A stretch of DNA of 64,000 nucleotides from Doryteuthis pealeii (GCA_023376005.1 CM042141.1:94682485-94746484); one strand, 5' to 3'; numbered from the stretch's first letter, positions 30,989 through 41,893 are shown. Notes: generated by a model from the letters alone, not told the origin. Numbers and translations are program-made.

Positions 30989-31270
30989 GCGCGTGGTATA
31001 ATGTTTAAAGTCATGGGAAATAGACTCGTCGCCCCGAGTTCAAATCCTGGACTTGGCAATTGCATTTCACTTAGCGCTAATACCCTTGGGAAAGGTATGA
31101 ATCCTACTCTCCCTCCCGCTATGGATTCATTGTAGGTCAGACTGGGCTCTTTAACCTTGGTTAGGCAACCGGTCTAGGAGAAGGAAAACTCTGAATTCAA
31201 ACCTGTTAAACTTTGTTTAATAAGTTGACCCTGTGTCACATCCTGCTCGTGCGGAGGGCTTGGTAAATAT
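30986..31270 (+). mobile_element. S1 tRNA-SINE, full length
   Basis: GCGCGTGGTATAATGTTTA (A-box), CCGAGTTCAAATCCTGG (B-box), full body and tail, between TA repeats. Confidence 0.85.
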
Positions 31271-31735
31271 ATATATATATATCTACATATATATATCTAC
31301 ATATATATATATATATAAGTTGTACTAGAAATGTCTATAAACTGAATTGTTTGTCTTGCCCTTAAATCAATAGTGCTACACTATTTAGATAAAAAGCATT
31401 GGATATTATATATTTAGATAATGCACTATGTCACACATTGAAAGGGTTTCGTATAGATTTCTTTTTTAGACTTCCCTATATATCACTAAATTCTTTGCTA
31501 TTGATCTGCATTCCTTTCTTCCCATCCTTAAAAAAAAGAAAAAGAAAGAGAAAAAAAAAAAGAAGATATCTTCTCTTTTGTAATGCTTCATTCATTTGCT
31601 TTGCATAATTTTTGTTTGCTCCCCAATGATCAAAATAAAGCTGAGGGGATTTGATGTTATTCCAACCATCCTCCATTAGAATATAGGAGAGCCGAACCAA
31701 ATTGAACTTAAACAGTTGAAGACTTGAGAATTGAT

Positions 31736-31985
31736 TCTAAAAATGGTAGGAATGTTGGAAGAAGTGTACCTCAGCTGGGAGCAGAATAATTTCAAGACTT
31801 CTTGTGTAAACAAATAAATTTTGCATGCTTACTTTGCTGATATTGGCACCGACCGAATGATAGCACAACTTTCTGCCTCACATGTCGAGTCTGTCTTTTA
31901 GAATATTACATTCTTATTCAAATGACATTACATACTCATTTACGTAATAAAATTTGAATTATAAAAAGGTTTCAATACCTATATA
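31736..31985. repeat. Dispersed repeat RF, copy 1
   Basis: CTCAGCTGGGAGCAGAATA, CAAGACTTCTTGTGTAAAC, CTCACATGTCGAGTC and AAGGTTTCAATACCTATA recur at 32712-32992 and partly at 33480-33610. Confidence 0.65.
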
Positions 31986-32508
31986 TCTATTATTATACTA
32001 AATCCGAGTGAATCAATGTTTGTCTCTTAAAGTTTTTTTACTGTTTAGTTTAATGACACAAAAGTTATACTGAATTATTCCTTAGTTTTAGGATTGAGTT
32101 ATGTTTGAAAAAAATTCCATTGTAATTGGTTCTAATTAGTCATAATTTGCAATTAAGTAAAAAATTGACCCATCTCTTATTTGACATTCTGTCTGTCACT
32201 TTCCCCTCTCTATGTATAACTTGATTACTTCTTTGTTATATATGTTAGTTTCTCTGGGAGGGTAGAAAGAGAGAGATAGGAGAGTTTGAAATGAATTTGT
32301 ATGTTTGATTTCATATACAGCCAATCTGTAGCTTAAATTAGGTCAAACATTCCCTTTCTTAGAAATCTTACAAATTGATTTTAATGTTTTTTTTTAATTT
32401 TGGTTTATTTATTAATAAAAAAAAAATTCGCTTTGCATACTCACTTTTCCCTAATCTCAATTATCTACCCAGAGTTCATAGGGTGACCCAATAGGTCATA
32501 ATTTTCTA

Positions 32509-32509
<1 letters not shown>
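31986..32509 (+). mobile_element. Non-autonomous Helitron, complete (524 bp)
   Basis: 5' end TCTATTATTATACTAAATCC, 3' hairpin TGACC/GGTCA (32484-32498) eight bases before the terminal CTAG (32506-32509), A on the left and T on the right as the host site. No Rep/helicase sequence. Both flanks are TA repeats, a favoured target. Confidence 0.75.
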
Positions 32510-32570
<61 letters not shown>

Positions 32571-32652
32571 TAACAGAAGTATCCAGTCCATGATTGGACT
32601 AGAAGAATTATCAAAAGGTTTCAATACCTATCTATCTATCTATCTCTATCTA

Positions 32653-32711
<59 letters not shown>
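32510..32711. repeat. TA, CTAT and CT repeats around a Helitron-type end
   Basis: A TA run (32510-32567), then at 32570-32600 (minus) a hairpin AGTCCA/TGGACT near a TTAG end, then CTAT/CT/TA runs up to 32711. Confidence 0.75.
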
Positions 32712-32992
32712 CTAGCAGAAGTAGCTGGTCCATGATTGGGCTAGAAGGATTTTAGGAGCACTAGGTAGTGAGATAGAAATGGGAAGAGAAGAGTAAGGAG
32801 AAAATAATTTGATTTAGAATTGATATTACAACAAGTGTATCTCAGCTGGGAGTAGAATACTTTCAAGACATCTTTTGTATACATTTTGCATGTTTACTTC
32901 ATTCCTCACATGTAGAGTCCATGTTTTAGGATACTACATTCTCATTTAAGTTATTGAATTTGAATTATTAAAAGGTTTTAATACCTATATGT
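32712..32992 (-). mobile_element. Helitron-like 3' end joined to repeat RF
   Basis: On minus the sequence ends CCAGCTACTTCTGCTAG before TA repeats, parallel to the 32570 end (GGATACTTCTGTTAG), with an imperfect hairpin upstream. The remainder is RF copy 2. A matching 5' TC end was not found. Confidence 0.4.
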
Positions 32993-33024
32993 ATATATTA
33001 CATTTATTATGTACATTCATTAGA

Positions 33025-33217
33025 TAAGTAAGTCATAAGTCAGTATCAGCCAGTCAGCAAGGGAGTCTATGCCCTTTTCCCTAGATTGTTTTTTAGCATC
33101 TGATTTGGAGCACTACCCTACCGTCAGCTCCACACTTTACTGCACAGATCCCTGTACTACTCATACACTGAGTTGGCAAGGGCTGGTATCGAACCAAGAA
33201 CCTTGTGGTTCCTAATT
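33025..33217 (-). repeat. S2 SINE, head partly lost
   Basis: The plus strand reads GTCAGTATCAGCCAGTCAGC, GGGAGTCTATGCCCTTTTC, CTGGTATCGAACCAAGAACC, then the head is truncated. Confidence 0.75.
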
Positions 33218-33784
33218 TAATTCTTTTCAAAATTGTGAGGACTGATTGATAAATAAGGTCTCCCTTTCTATAAAAAAAATATTTGACCAAAATAGAATAA
33301 TGAATAATAGAAAAATAATAGAATAAAAAAATTGAATTCTCTTCTTAATTGCCTGTTGAGCCACAGGGAAAAGTATATTCGTTTTTACAAAAAAGCTAAG
33401 AATTAAAAATATGTCCAGTATTCATTTATTCTATGAATAGTTTATTTCTTTTCTTTCAGAAAAGTTATACCGATTAAAATTAATTTTAACGATAAAAGAA
33501 ACTATGACTTCTTGTGCAAACAAACAAATTTTGCATATTCACTTTGCTGATATCGTCACCTACCGAATGATAGCAAAAATGTGTGCTTCACACGTAGAGT
33601 ACATGTAGTGGCGTACAAGTGCTGCTGGTGTTTATTTGGTCGCCCCTTAAAAGTTCTAATAACACTTCAAAAGCCGAAAATGGAATAATCTATACAAGTA
33701 TGCAAAATAAGAAAACAAACTGTAGCAACCATTTATTTTACCACAATTATGTTATGTTTATACACAAAAAATAAATGGGAAAGC

Positions 33785-34200
33785 TATGTTTAATTGGTTG
33801 ATTGGTTGGTTGACTGGTTTTAATGGCATATCAACCCATCTGGGTTTATGTCATGCCTAATAATTAGGAAGTAATATACTTTTTTTGTAATTGGTTTTAA
33901 CAATCATTGGTGATCATATTGTATAGTATTGATTTAGTTCATGTCTATATTTTATGGTATAATTTTATTTCCCTCAAAAAGGACAGAATGTACTCCATGT
34001 TGACATTTTTAAATAGATCTTTCATATTGTTCGCATTAAAATAACAGTTTATGATGTGAGCAAAGAACCTGCATTCCATGAATAAGTGTTTAACAGTCAA
34101 AGGTGTTTGACATGTTTCACACTGTGTTTGTTGTTCTTGTTTGAATATATAGGAATGTGTTAGTCTTGTGTGACCAATGTGTAATTGGGACAAAATGACT
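33785..34200 (-). pseudogene. LINE 3' end: ORF C-terminus plus shared tail
   Basis: The minus frame (34193-33945) reads LHIGHTRLTHSY, CETCQTPLTVKHLFMEC (a CxxC...H...C zinc-binding motif) and FNANNMKDLFKNVNMEYILS. This is the segment after the RNase H-like domain in I/jockey-type non-LTR elements (from memory). About 75 bp of 3' UTR follow, then a tail GGGTTGATATGCCATTAAAA, CCAGTCAACCAACC. That tail is shared by R550, S3 and the 5S-SINE, making this the best candidate for their LINE partner. Confidence 0.75.
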
Positions 34201-34339
34201 TGTTCCTTTCTAGACTTTAACAGATGAATGAATTACAAAAAAAAATTTATAGATGGATGTTACATGTCTTGTGTTTTCATCTGAGAAAACACAAGGATAC
34301 AGTGCCAAATGCTACTGGCACTCAAGTATGAAAAAATAA

Positions 34340-34640
34340 AAAAGAACAGGAAATGGTCTTACTTCTGCCCGAGTTGACAGCAAACACATGCCTTGCACTT
34401 TGTGACATCTTGAATGACTTCATCAAAATTTATTCTATCCACCAGGTCACACTTTATGGATAATATTGGTAAATTGTATATTACTGGATAGGACAGTGTG
34501 AATTTTTAGGTGAGGGATAGGCAGTTGTAAACTTATCAATTTTTACTTTCACCAAACGTTCACATAGCACTGGATTGAATTTTCCAATCAGTTGAACAAT
34601 CTTCAGAAAATTTCCTTTATTTTCATTTGCCTCCTCAACT
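34340..34640 (-). pseudogene. Possible hAT (ZMYM-like) transposase remnant
   Basis: Minus translation gives VEEANENKGNFLKIVQLIGK, then FNPVLCERLVKVK. This resembles the N-terminal part of the hAT-derived zinc-finger MYM type 1-like proteins, where an NxGNFL-hydrophobic-L motif is typical (from memory). A second open piece, KCDLVDRINFDEVIQDVTKC, follows in another frame. Assignment is tentative. Confidence 0.4.
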
Positions 34641-34677
34641 CAAATGTACTGCCTCATAAATTGTACTGCCCAGGGCA

Positions 34678-34778
34678 TAGATAGATCAATAGATAGATAG
34701 GAGCATATTGAGATAGATAGATTGGTAGATATGAGTAGATTGAGACATAGATAGATAGATAGATAGATAGGAACATAC

Positions 34779-34809
<31 letters not shown>

Positions 34810-35013
34810 GAACATAGTGAGATAGATAGATAGATAGATAGGAGCATATTATGATATGTAGATTGGTAGATATGAGCAAACTGAGACATAGATAGATAGA
34901 TAGATAGGAACATACTGAGATAGATAGATAGATAGGAACATACTGAGATAGATAGATAGATAGATAGGAGCATATTGAGATAGATAGATTGGTAGATATG
35001 AGCAAACTGAGAC

Positions 35014-35049
<36 letters not shown>

Positions 35050-35127
35050 GAACATACTGAGATAGATAGATAGATAGATAGGAGCATATTGAGATAGATA
35101 GATTGGTAGATATGAGCAAACTGAGAC

Positions 35128-35159
<32 letters not shown>

Positions 35160-35360
35160 GAACATACTGAGATAGATAGATAGATAGATAGATAGGAACA
35201 TAGTGAGATAGATAGATAGATAGATAGGAGCATATTGTGATAGATAGATTGGTAGATATGAGCAAACTGAGACATAGATAGATAGATAAATAGATAGGAA
35301 TATACTGATATAGATAGATAGAAAGATATGAGCAACCTGATATAGGTAGATATGAGTATA
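34678..35360. repeat. (GATA)n array with higher-order units
   Basis: About 680 bp. GATA runs are punctuated by GAGCATATTGAG, TTGGTAGATATGAGCAAACT and GGAACATACTGAG in a recurring order, giving a complex unit of roughly 130 bp seen four to five times. The 227-, 184- and 171-codon minus frames are translations of this array. Confidence 0.95.
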
Positions 35361-35582
35361 CCATTAAAGATACTTTGATAAATAAAGTATGCATCTTCCT
35401 CATTTTCTTTTATTGTGCATATAGATATTTCTGTAATTTTTAAAAAATACAAATTTGACATTTAAAGACACGGTCCATTTTAATGCACTCAATCTTGAAA
35501 TATTTCTCAAAAGTTCTTTTACAAGAATGTTTACTAAGATATTTTATTGGAAGCAATGACAAATTTTTTCAACATCAGTTCA

Positions 35583-35608
35583 ATTTGTTTTAGTTAACTA
35601 AAACAAAT
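35583..35608. other. 26-bp perfect palindrome
   Basis: ATTTGTTTTAGTT and AACTAAAACAAAT, centred on GTTAAC. Confidence 0.85.
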
Positions 35609-35751
35609 GTTCAATTGAAACAGATTAACATTATTGCACTCTCTATATATTTCACTACTCTCTTTCTTTCTTTCTTATTATATTTTACTGTGTAGCATGT
35701 CCTTTTCCTCCCCTTTCTTTCTTTATAATAAAAACGGAATTGTCCATTATT

Positions 35752-35925
35752 CAGCTCAGGTGGTGACACTCACAAGAAATAAGAATTCGGCGGATATGCA
35801 ACACCAGATAATCAGGATTTACATTTTTGCATTTCATCTTGGACGATTTGTACGGTCTCATTATTAACCAGAGGGTGTTGCAAGATGATAATGGTAGTAC
35901 TTTTAAGGAACACGAGTATTATAGA
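35752..35925. repeat. Dispersed repeat RB, copy 2
   Basis: Same words and order as 27357-27515. Confidence 0.65.
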
Positions 35926-36113
35926 TAAATAAGTTCATCTGTGACCGATAAGAAATGTTTATTTATCCGATAAATGAGTAATAACGTGTTTTTTCTTCTT
36001 TCCAGTAACAAGATACATCTTTTCAGTTCTATAGCGTAAAAGTGCACATGTATGTAGCAAATTTTACCCGATACTATTAATAAGCTTTGTGATCAATCCA
36101 GTCTGAATTCACA

Positions 36114-36117
<4 letters not shown>

Positions 36118-36155
<38 letters not shown>
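36118..36155. repeat. (TA)n microsatellite
   Basis: About 19 units. Confidence 0.95.
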
Positions 36156-36157
<2 letters not shown>

Positions 36158-36165
36158 TTGATGGG

Positions 36166-36332
36166 TATTCAGTTTTTTTTTCGAACTCAATTCTTTTTTA
36201 AACATATTTTTGATATTCATTTTTTTATCTATTTAGCTAATATATCCTAACAGGTACTACAACTCTGGGTCAGGGTGGACCTGAGAATAATGTCGATAAA
36301 CGGTTTTCCACATTTTCCAGGGTTTTTATATT
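36166..36332 (-). repeat. R550 repeat, partial
   Basis: GATGGGTATTCAGTTTTT, AACAGGTACTACAACTC, GGTCAGGGTGGACCTGAG. The rest is missing. Confidence 0.7.
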
Positions 36333-36859
36333 TTAGTTAACTTGTTTAGTTAACTTGTTTTAGTTAAAGCTGATCATAAGAAATAAAACAAAAAATGAAA
36401 AAAAAAAGAAACATTCATTTAGCGTGTTTGTCTTTCAAACTATTTTGAACCAGTCAATAGTAATAATAACAATGAACGATATTTCCATTGGGGATTTCTG
36501 CAATTTCTCTGCATTGCAACAGAAATGCTTCTCATTACATAAACTTCTTTTTTTTTTTTATCAGTCAAGGAAAACATTAGACAAGTAATTTTATCTTGTT
36601 TCTCACAAACACATCAGAATTTTTGTACCGTTATATACCATTGTAGCAATTATCTTCCCTTGTTGGGATGAGGGGAAAAGGGTTATCTTCCCTTGTCACC
36701 AGGGTTTGCCATTAGAGGGCATTAAAACTAGGGCTATTTAAACATAGCCAAGGAAAAACTCAACTGACATACCATAAAATCCAAACAACAACCACAAATC
36801 CATTTCTTATGATATTAACCATTTTGCTAAGTATGCCTCCTATTTTGAATGATCTACTG

Positions 36860-37195
36860 TAGGTACCACCAATTTTCCCTATGAAATTTACCCCCCCCCC
36901 CTATATTTAACACAATGAAACTTGCAGAAATGTTAATATCATCTTGAAAAATTTTTTTACATTCAAAAGAAGAAACATTTAAAAAACTAATGATTTAAAA
37001 AAATTTTTTCAGCTTACTTATTTTTCAAGATAACGGCGAGTAATTTTTCCCCAATCAGATAATTTGATCTTTGAATTAACTGTTTTTCTTTGTAACACTC
37101 TTTTGCAAGATTTAAAAAAATAAGTTAAAATATATTTACGCTTCTTCCTTCAATATGGCCTGAACTGATCACATGAAATATTTTGGTGGTACCTA
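36860..37195. mobile_element. hAT-like MITE (336 bp)
   Basis: TIRs TAGGTACCACCAATTTT and ATTTTGGTGGTACCTA. The flanks ATCTACTG and GTGTACTG agree at 6 of 8 positions, fitting an old 8-bp TSD. Both ends share 100-150 bp with 2526-4118 (CACAATGAAACTTGCAGAAA, AATTTGATCTTTGAATTAAC), so it is an internal deletion product of that element. Confidence 0.75.
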
Positions 37196-37264
37196 GTGTA
37201 CTGGTTATCAAGTAAGATTAGCAGACCATTATTCTTGTTTTTTTTTTTTAATTTTATATATTAG

Positions 37265-37545
37265 ATATTTTAGAATAGGCAGACTCTATCCTTTGCAGAG
37301 AGGTAAGATCCTTCTCTACAAACAAAAGTCCTTGGGAATGACACTAAAGTACATCTGGACCCTGTAAGTGAGGTTTAGAATATGCTGACTGTATCCCTTG
37401 CAGAGAGGTAAACCACTAAAAAACTGTATCTGGTGGTGAGGCTCCAGCTCTGATTGCATTCAGATACCCTTCATTGATATTACTCTCAGGTTCACTCTGA
37501 TCCAGGGTGGTGAGTACCTGTTTAATCCCATTTATCAATCAAATA
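37265..37545 (+). repeat. R550 repeat, decayed
   Basis: GACTGTATCCCTTGCAGAG, ATCTGGTGGTGAGGCTCCAG and GTGAGTACCTGTTTAATCCC follow the R550 sense order with many changes. Confidence 0.6.
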
Positions 37546-38034
37546 GATCTGCTTGAAAATAATTTGTATTAGATTGGAATAGTTTATACCTAAATATATA
37601 TATGTATAGGTTTTATTTTTATGCGTTATTCAGGTTGATTCTAACTGGGTGCCTCATTACTTCTGGTTCCATGCTAAACTTAGTAAATGATTGCAACTTG
37701 ATGAGATTTGTCTCCCACAAAATAGCCACCCCCACCCCACCTCACTGTTGATACACCATTCCCAACATTTTCTTCCAGAAGAATTCTTTGAATGTTGTTT
37801 TGAAGATTAGTGTCCAGGTCTTGGAGCACATTTTTCTCTATTCTTCTGTTGTCTGAAATCAACAACCTTTCAGCATGGATCTTAGCTTTGGGAACAAAAA
37901 AAAAATAGTCCACAGGGGGAAAAAAAAATTGGCGAGTTGGTTGGCTGGGGAATGAGTTATCTCATTCTTCACAAAAAAAAAAAAAAAAAAAAAAAAGAAA
38001 AAGAAATCTCAAAGTGATTGTTATCCATTGTCCT

Positions 38035-38130
38035 GAAAGGTCATCAAGATTTGGAATCATCTTTGATAAATGTTCATCCGGATTTGAAATGCTGGTACCA
38101 TTCTCTCCATAAGTCTGTTGCAACATTGGT
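38035..38130 (-). pseudogene. Possible mariner N-terminal remnant
   Basis: The minus translation TDLWREWYQHFKSG, stop, TFIKDDSKS resembles the second helix-turn-helix of mariner transposases (WIEKFKSG-R-T-S-x-x-DD). Very short. Confidence 0.4.
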
Positions 38131-38164
38131 AAAAGACTCTAAGAGTTGTTCCTAATTTGAAAAT

Positions 38165-38254
38165 TTGATGAGAAATGAGGAAGTTATGCAGACACAAATG
38201 CCAGATGAATACAAAAATCTTACTCCAAAGATTCTGTGTCAAGATTGTCACAAG
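38165..38254 (+). CDS. Exon-like segment, RCHY1/Pirh2 C-terminal zinc ribbon (partial)
   Basis: The frame from 38168 reads MRNEEVMQTQMPDEYKNL, then TPKILCQDCHK, ending exactly at AAG|GTAAGC (38254/38255), a strong 5' splice donor. In animal RCHY1 (RING and CHY zinc-finger E3 ubiquitin ligase) the region after the RING reads EVAxTPMP-x-EY, then ILC-x-DC, a zinc-ribbon cysteine pair. The match covers about 25 residues without a break. In frame, a stop lies 12 codons upstream. TTTGATGAG at 38164-38172 could be a 3' splice site but its pyrimidine tract is poor. No other RCHY1 exon was found. It could be a real exon in a long-intron gene or an exon relic. Confidence 0.5.
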
Positions 38255-38259
38255 GTAAG

Positions 38260-39534
38260 CAATCATATTAGAAATAGCAATGACATTAAGATAACTTATG
38301 GAGTCAATATTGAGACTAACTAAACCTCTATAAATTAAATGTCTATTATTATTATTATTAATTTTGACTAGTGTTTTCATCTTTTAATTGGTTTTATTTC
38401 AAGATATGCTTAAATACACTAAAAACAATTCTATATTTTAAAATCTATTCAGTCAGTTAATTATGTATATGAGTATTTATACTCATTCCTATTTGTATAT
38501 ATGTTATATATTTCAAGTATGTTTAATATTCTCTATGAATGTGTTGCAACTTTAAAATTATCAATTCTGTTTGTCTGTGATATATGAAACATTTAAAAGA
38601 GTTTTGTTGAACAGTTACATCTGTCCATCAAACTCTGGCATGTCAATTATTTGCAATTCTAGTTTATTCTAAAGACTATTCTCTTTATGTTACTAATAGA
38701 CAAAAAAGGCAGTCCAACAACAACTATAACAACCAATGCAATGAAATAAAAATCATGTTTATTTGGAAGCATAAACCAGAAAATTATTTTATTTCACTAT
38801 TTTGAGATTATGTGATTAAAAAGTATGACTTAGATTGTAGATTAAAAAAATATTACCGTATTTGATGGCATATAAGACCCCCCCCCATTTCAGCAGGTCA
38901 GATTCAGGAAAAAAAGTTTTTAGTGTATTTAAGCTCAGTTATGACTATGACAATAAGAAACAGTGTTTTTTAGAAATAAAGGATTAATTCTTGAGGAGTT
39001 TCTCATGCTACCCCCCCTTTTTTTTCCTTGGAACATAACAAAATAAACCCAAGGTTCTTAAAAAAAGATAATAAAATAATTTCTCCCAGATTCAAATGAT
39101 AACAAATAACAGACACAATGATGTATACCCGTTTATTGAATTGAGTATTATTAAATGGCGAGAGTTCTTATGAGATGAAAGATGGGAGGCATTTGTATAA
39201 ACTCTTCCACATATTTAAAGTCTTTATCTTACTTTCTGGTTGGAGTAGCTTGGCTGGTACCTTATGTCTGTTCCTTGCATGGGACGTCCTTCTAACTGGT
39301 TTGGTCTGTTCTCAATGTTACGATTTTTGTGGCCATTTTTAGGCTTTCAAGTGAAAGCACTTTACAGTGAAGATCCCTTGTGTTAAGCAGAGGCTGATCC
39401 TTAGTGAAGAATCCTTTAGTTGTTCCTTGGTGTTCCTTAGTGTTGGGTAGAATCCTTTAGTTGAGCAGAGTCCTTGGTTACAGATCTGTTCGTCCGTGGC
39501 GAATATGTGCAAATGAACGGCTTTCAAGATCAGC
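38260..39534. other. Unassigned DNA
   Basis: Would be intronic if the exon above is real. 38868-38900 has GTATTTGATGGCATATAAGA followed by a C-run, a word I associate with a dispersed DNA repeat. 39330-39520 repeats AATCCTTTAGTTG twice. No coding sequence recognised. Confidence 0.45.
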
Positions 39535-39660
39535 GATTAAGTAGTTAACCAACCATGTATTCAAGCTATGGGTTGGCTGACTTTAATCCATGCAGAGTCT
39601 ATAAGTTTAAGTGGTGGACTTCAGCACATCTTATATCACCAAAATATTCCAACACTCAAG
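39535..39660. repeat. Dispersed repeat RC, copy 1
   Basis: Shares GTATTCAAGC, GGCTGACTTTAATC, GCAGAGTCTATAAGTTTAAG and CAGCACATCTTATAT with 57940-58075. Unknown class. Confidence 0.65.
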
Positions 39661-40159
39661 AAAATAGCTAATTCTTTAGAATTACCTAGGATTTATGTTT
39701 CTTTGACTAAAACCTAGGTAATGTAAGGAAACAAAAGTCAGGGGAAGAAAAAATGTTTTATATTGTAAACTCACTCTACCCAATAGTGTTATTGTGTTTC
39801 TTGTATCTGTTGTAGTTTTCTGTGGAAAAGTTCAGTTTATTTTTGGACACCCCTTGAATATACAGACACATTAATATATATATACATTTGATATATTAAT
39901 AAAGTTTTCTATTCATCATTAAAATTTCAAGTTCTTCTTGTCACTCAGGGAATGAATAATTTTAAAATTAATTGAAATTACCTGTTCATTAAAGAGGCAG
40001 AAAATTGCCAATTCTTTAAAATTACCTTTGATTTTATATGTTTCTTTGAGTAAAATTTAGGTAATATAAAGAAACAAAAATAAGGAGAAGAAAAAAGTGT
40101 TTGGTAGTTGTAAACTTGCTCTATATAATTGTGTTATACTGGAATTTAGAATGTTTCGG

Positions 40160-40465
40160 TATACCAGTTTAGTTCAGTCAGTTGAGTGTTCACCTAGGAA
40201 CCACAAGGTTCCTGGTTTGATACTGGTCTTCCCCAACGTAGTGTATGAGTATCACAGGGATCTGTGTGGTAAAGTAAGTGCTGATGGTAGATGCAAAAAC
40301 AATCTCCTTGGTCTAGTGCTAGTGAAAGGGGATAGACTCCCTTGCTGTCTGGCTGATACAGACATTAGGCCACTGATGACTTTACTTACTTTAGTAAGTG
40401 CTGATGGTAGGTGTGGCGCTCCACCTCAGATGCAACTGATGACTTTACTTACTTTAGTACATACA
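40160..40465 (+). mobile_element. S2 tRNA-derived SINE, full length, partly duplicated
   Basis: Head ACCAGTTTAGTTCAGTCAG (A-box), GGTTCCTGGTTTGATACTGG (B-box), body to AACTGATGACTTTACTTAC. The segment AGTAAGTGCTGATGGTAG occurs twice (about 40275 and 40395), suggesting template slippage near the 3' end. Confidence 0.8.
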
Positions 40466-40621
40466 AACAAATAGTTTGCAGCAGAATTGGCATTCCATAG
40501 ACAATTCTTTTAAAGATCTCTGTAAGTTTTGTATCATTTCATATTTACGTTAACCATCCCCACCAGGCCAGGATGTGACATAGGTGAGAGCTTCTGCCAA
40601 CAGCTTACAATTGGATTACAG

Positions 40622-40895
40622 TGATAAGAGAGCCAACATTTTTCGATGTTTCAAATCTCTTCAGTATGGCTAGACTTAGCAACTACTTCTAGGTGGGTGT
40701 GAAACTTGACTGACTTTTCATCAGCTGCCAGTAAGAAGCAGAGCTTTAACTGATAAATACATACATCGGTATATATATGTTATGATCACTAGAGAGCTCA
40801 AATCCGTAAATAACAGAGAGTCTTGCTTTACGCTTATGGTGACAGTCAGTTAAAGTCCCTTCCAGGGAGCTCTACCAGGTTTTGGGAGCATATAA
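40622..40895 (-). mobile_element. S4: tRNA-headed element with hammerhead
   Basis: The minus strand aligns with 26318-26620: CTGGTAGAGCTCCC leader, GTATTTATCAGTTAAAGC, head GGCAGCTGATG with the A-box middle deleted, linker AAGTCTAGCC, then the HHR. Beyond the HHR it continues differently (TGTTGGCTCTCTTATC). Confidence 0.7.
40630..40672 (-). ncRNA. Hammerhead-like motif
   Basis: Core CTGAAGA and GAAA intact, helix II GAT/ATC (three pairs). Helix III and helix I 3' strand (AATGTTGGC) have diverged from the canonical CATGTGTCTGTGG. Confidence 0.5.
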
Positions 40896-40914
40896 TAGCA
40901 TATAATATATATCG

Positions 40915-41147
40915 TTGGGTGGCCTAAAGTCGCTATGAGCCAGATAGTGAGGGAGTCTATCCCCTTTTCTCTAGTGTTAGATCAAGGAGATTGTTTTGAC
41001 GTCTGAGGTGGAGCGCCACACCTGCCATCAGCTCCTCACTTTACCGCACAGATCCCAGTGCTACTCATACTCTGAGTTGGTGAGTGACTGTTTCAATACC
41101 AGGAACCGTGAGGCTCCAAGCTGGACACTCTACTGAATGGGCTAAAT
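40915..41147 (-). mobile_element. S2 tRNA-derived SINE
   Basis: The plus strand reads GGTGGCCTAAAGTCGC, GAGGTGGAGCGCCACACC, CAGCTCCTCACTTTACC, ending at a decayed head TCCAAGCTGGACACTCTAC. Confidence 0.8.
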
Positions 41148-41300
41148 ATATAGGATTGCAGTCATGGGAGAGTTGCTGTGAGTGGTTTAAAGTAGGTAAG
41201 GAGTTAAAATTGCTAATTCTTTAAAACTACTTAGATTTTATATTTCTTTGACTAAAACTTATGTAATGCAACAAAATAAAAACAGGAAGAAAAAAAAAGA

Positions 41301-41800
41301 ACAAAACAAAACAAAAAAAACTCAAGTAGATGATAATGTTTATTTTTTGCACGTCTCTTATCATCCCCCAAAACTCCTGAAAACAAGTCCCATCATAAAC
41401 TTAGTTAATCAAATCATGTTGTTGGTTTAATCGGGAGCTAATCCATTTTATCTGCAGATTCAATCAAGCTGGAGTCAGTATCAAGAGAAAGAGTTGGCAG
41501 TCATTCAGAGATATAAAATTATATGACTGTCAGTTAATCAGCCAACGGAAAGTCAGTTAGTTGGTGAAAAGCATTGCAGCCACCTTGTCCACACACCGTT
41601 ATCCTGGTTTGGTCCCATGATCAAAGCGTGTTGCATATATGTTGTACAAGAATAATCCAATCAGATTATTATTAGAGGAGGAGGAGGAGAGGAGGAGACT
41701 GAATCTGGATTGTGAGGAGAATATTTTGCCAATATTATTTCTCACCATGGTCACTCAGTGGGAATTCTTGATACATCGAAAATATGCACAAATTTAGACA
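41301..41800. other. Unassigned DNA
   Basis: No feature recognised. Short GAGGAG run near 41680. Confidence 0.5.
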
Positions 41801-41859
41801 CACATGTCTATGTGCATTCATCTATATATAGTTAGGCCTCTATATGTGTGCATGTGGAC

Positions 41860-41893
<34 letters not shown>

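Larger units (their letters stand above)
39664..41300. repeat. Three copies of a ~130-bp repeat (RD)
   Basis: Copies at 39664-39795, 40005-40140 and 41205-41300 share GCTAATTCTTTAAAATTACC, TATGTTTCTTTGACTAAAA and AGGAGAAGAAAAAA. In copy 1 TTACCTAGGATTT pairs with AAAACCTAGGTAA. S2 and S4 elements are inserted between copies. Confidence 0.65.

Noticed and set aside
34686..35461. Minus-strand frames of 171-227 codons
   Set aside because: They are translations of the GATA array (YLSIYLSI) with no stops because of the repeat unit.
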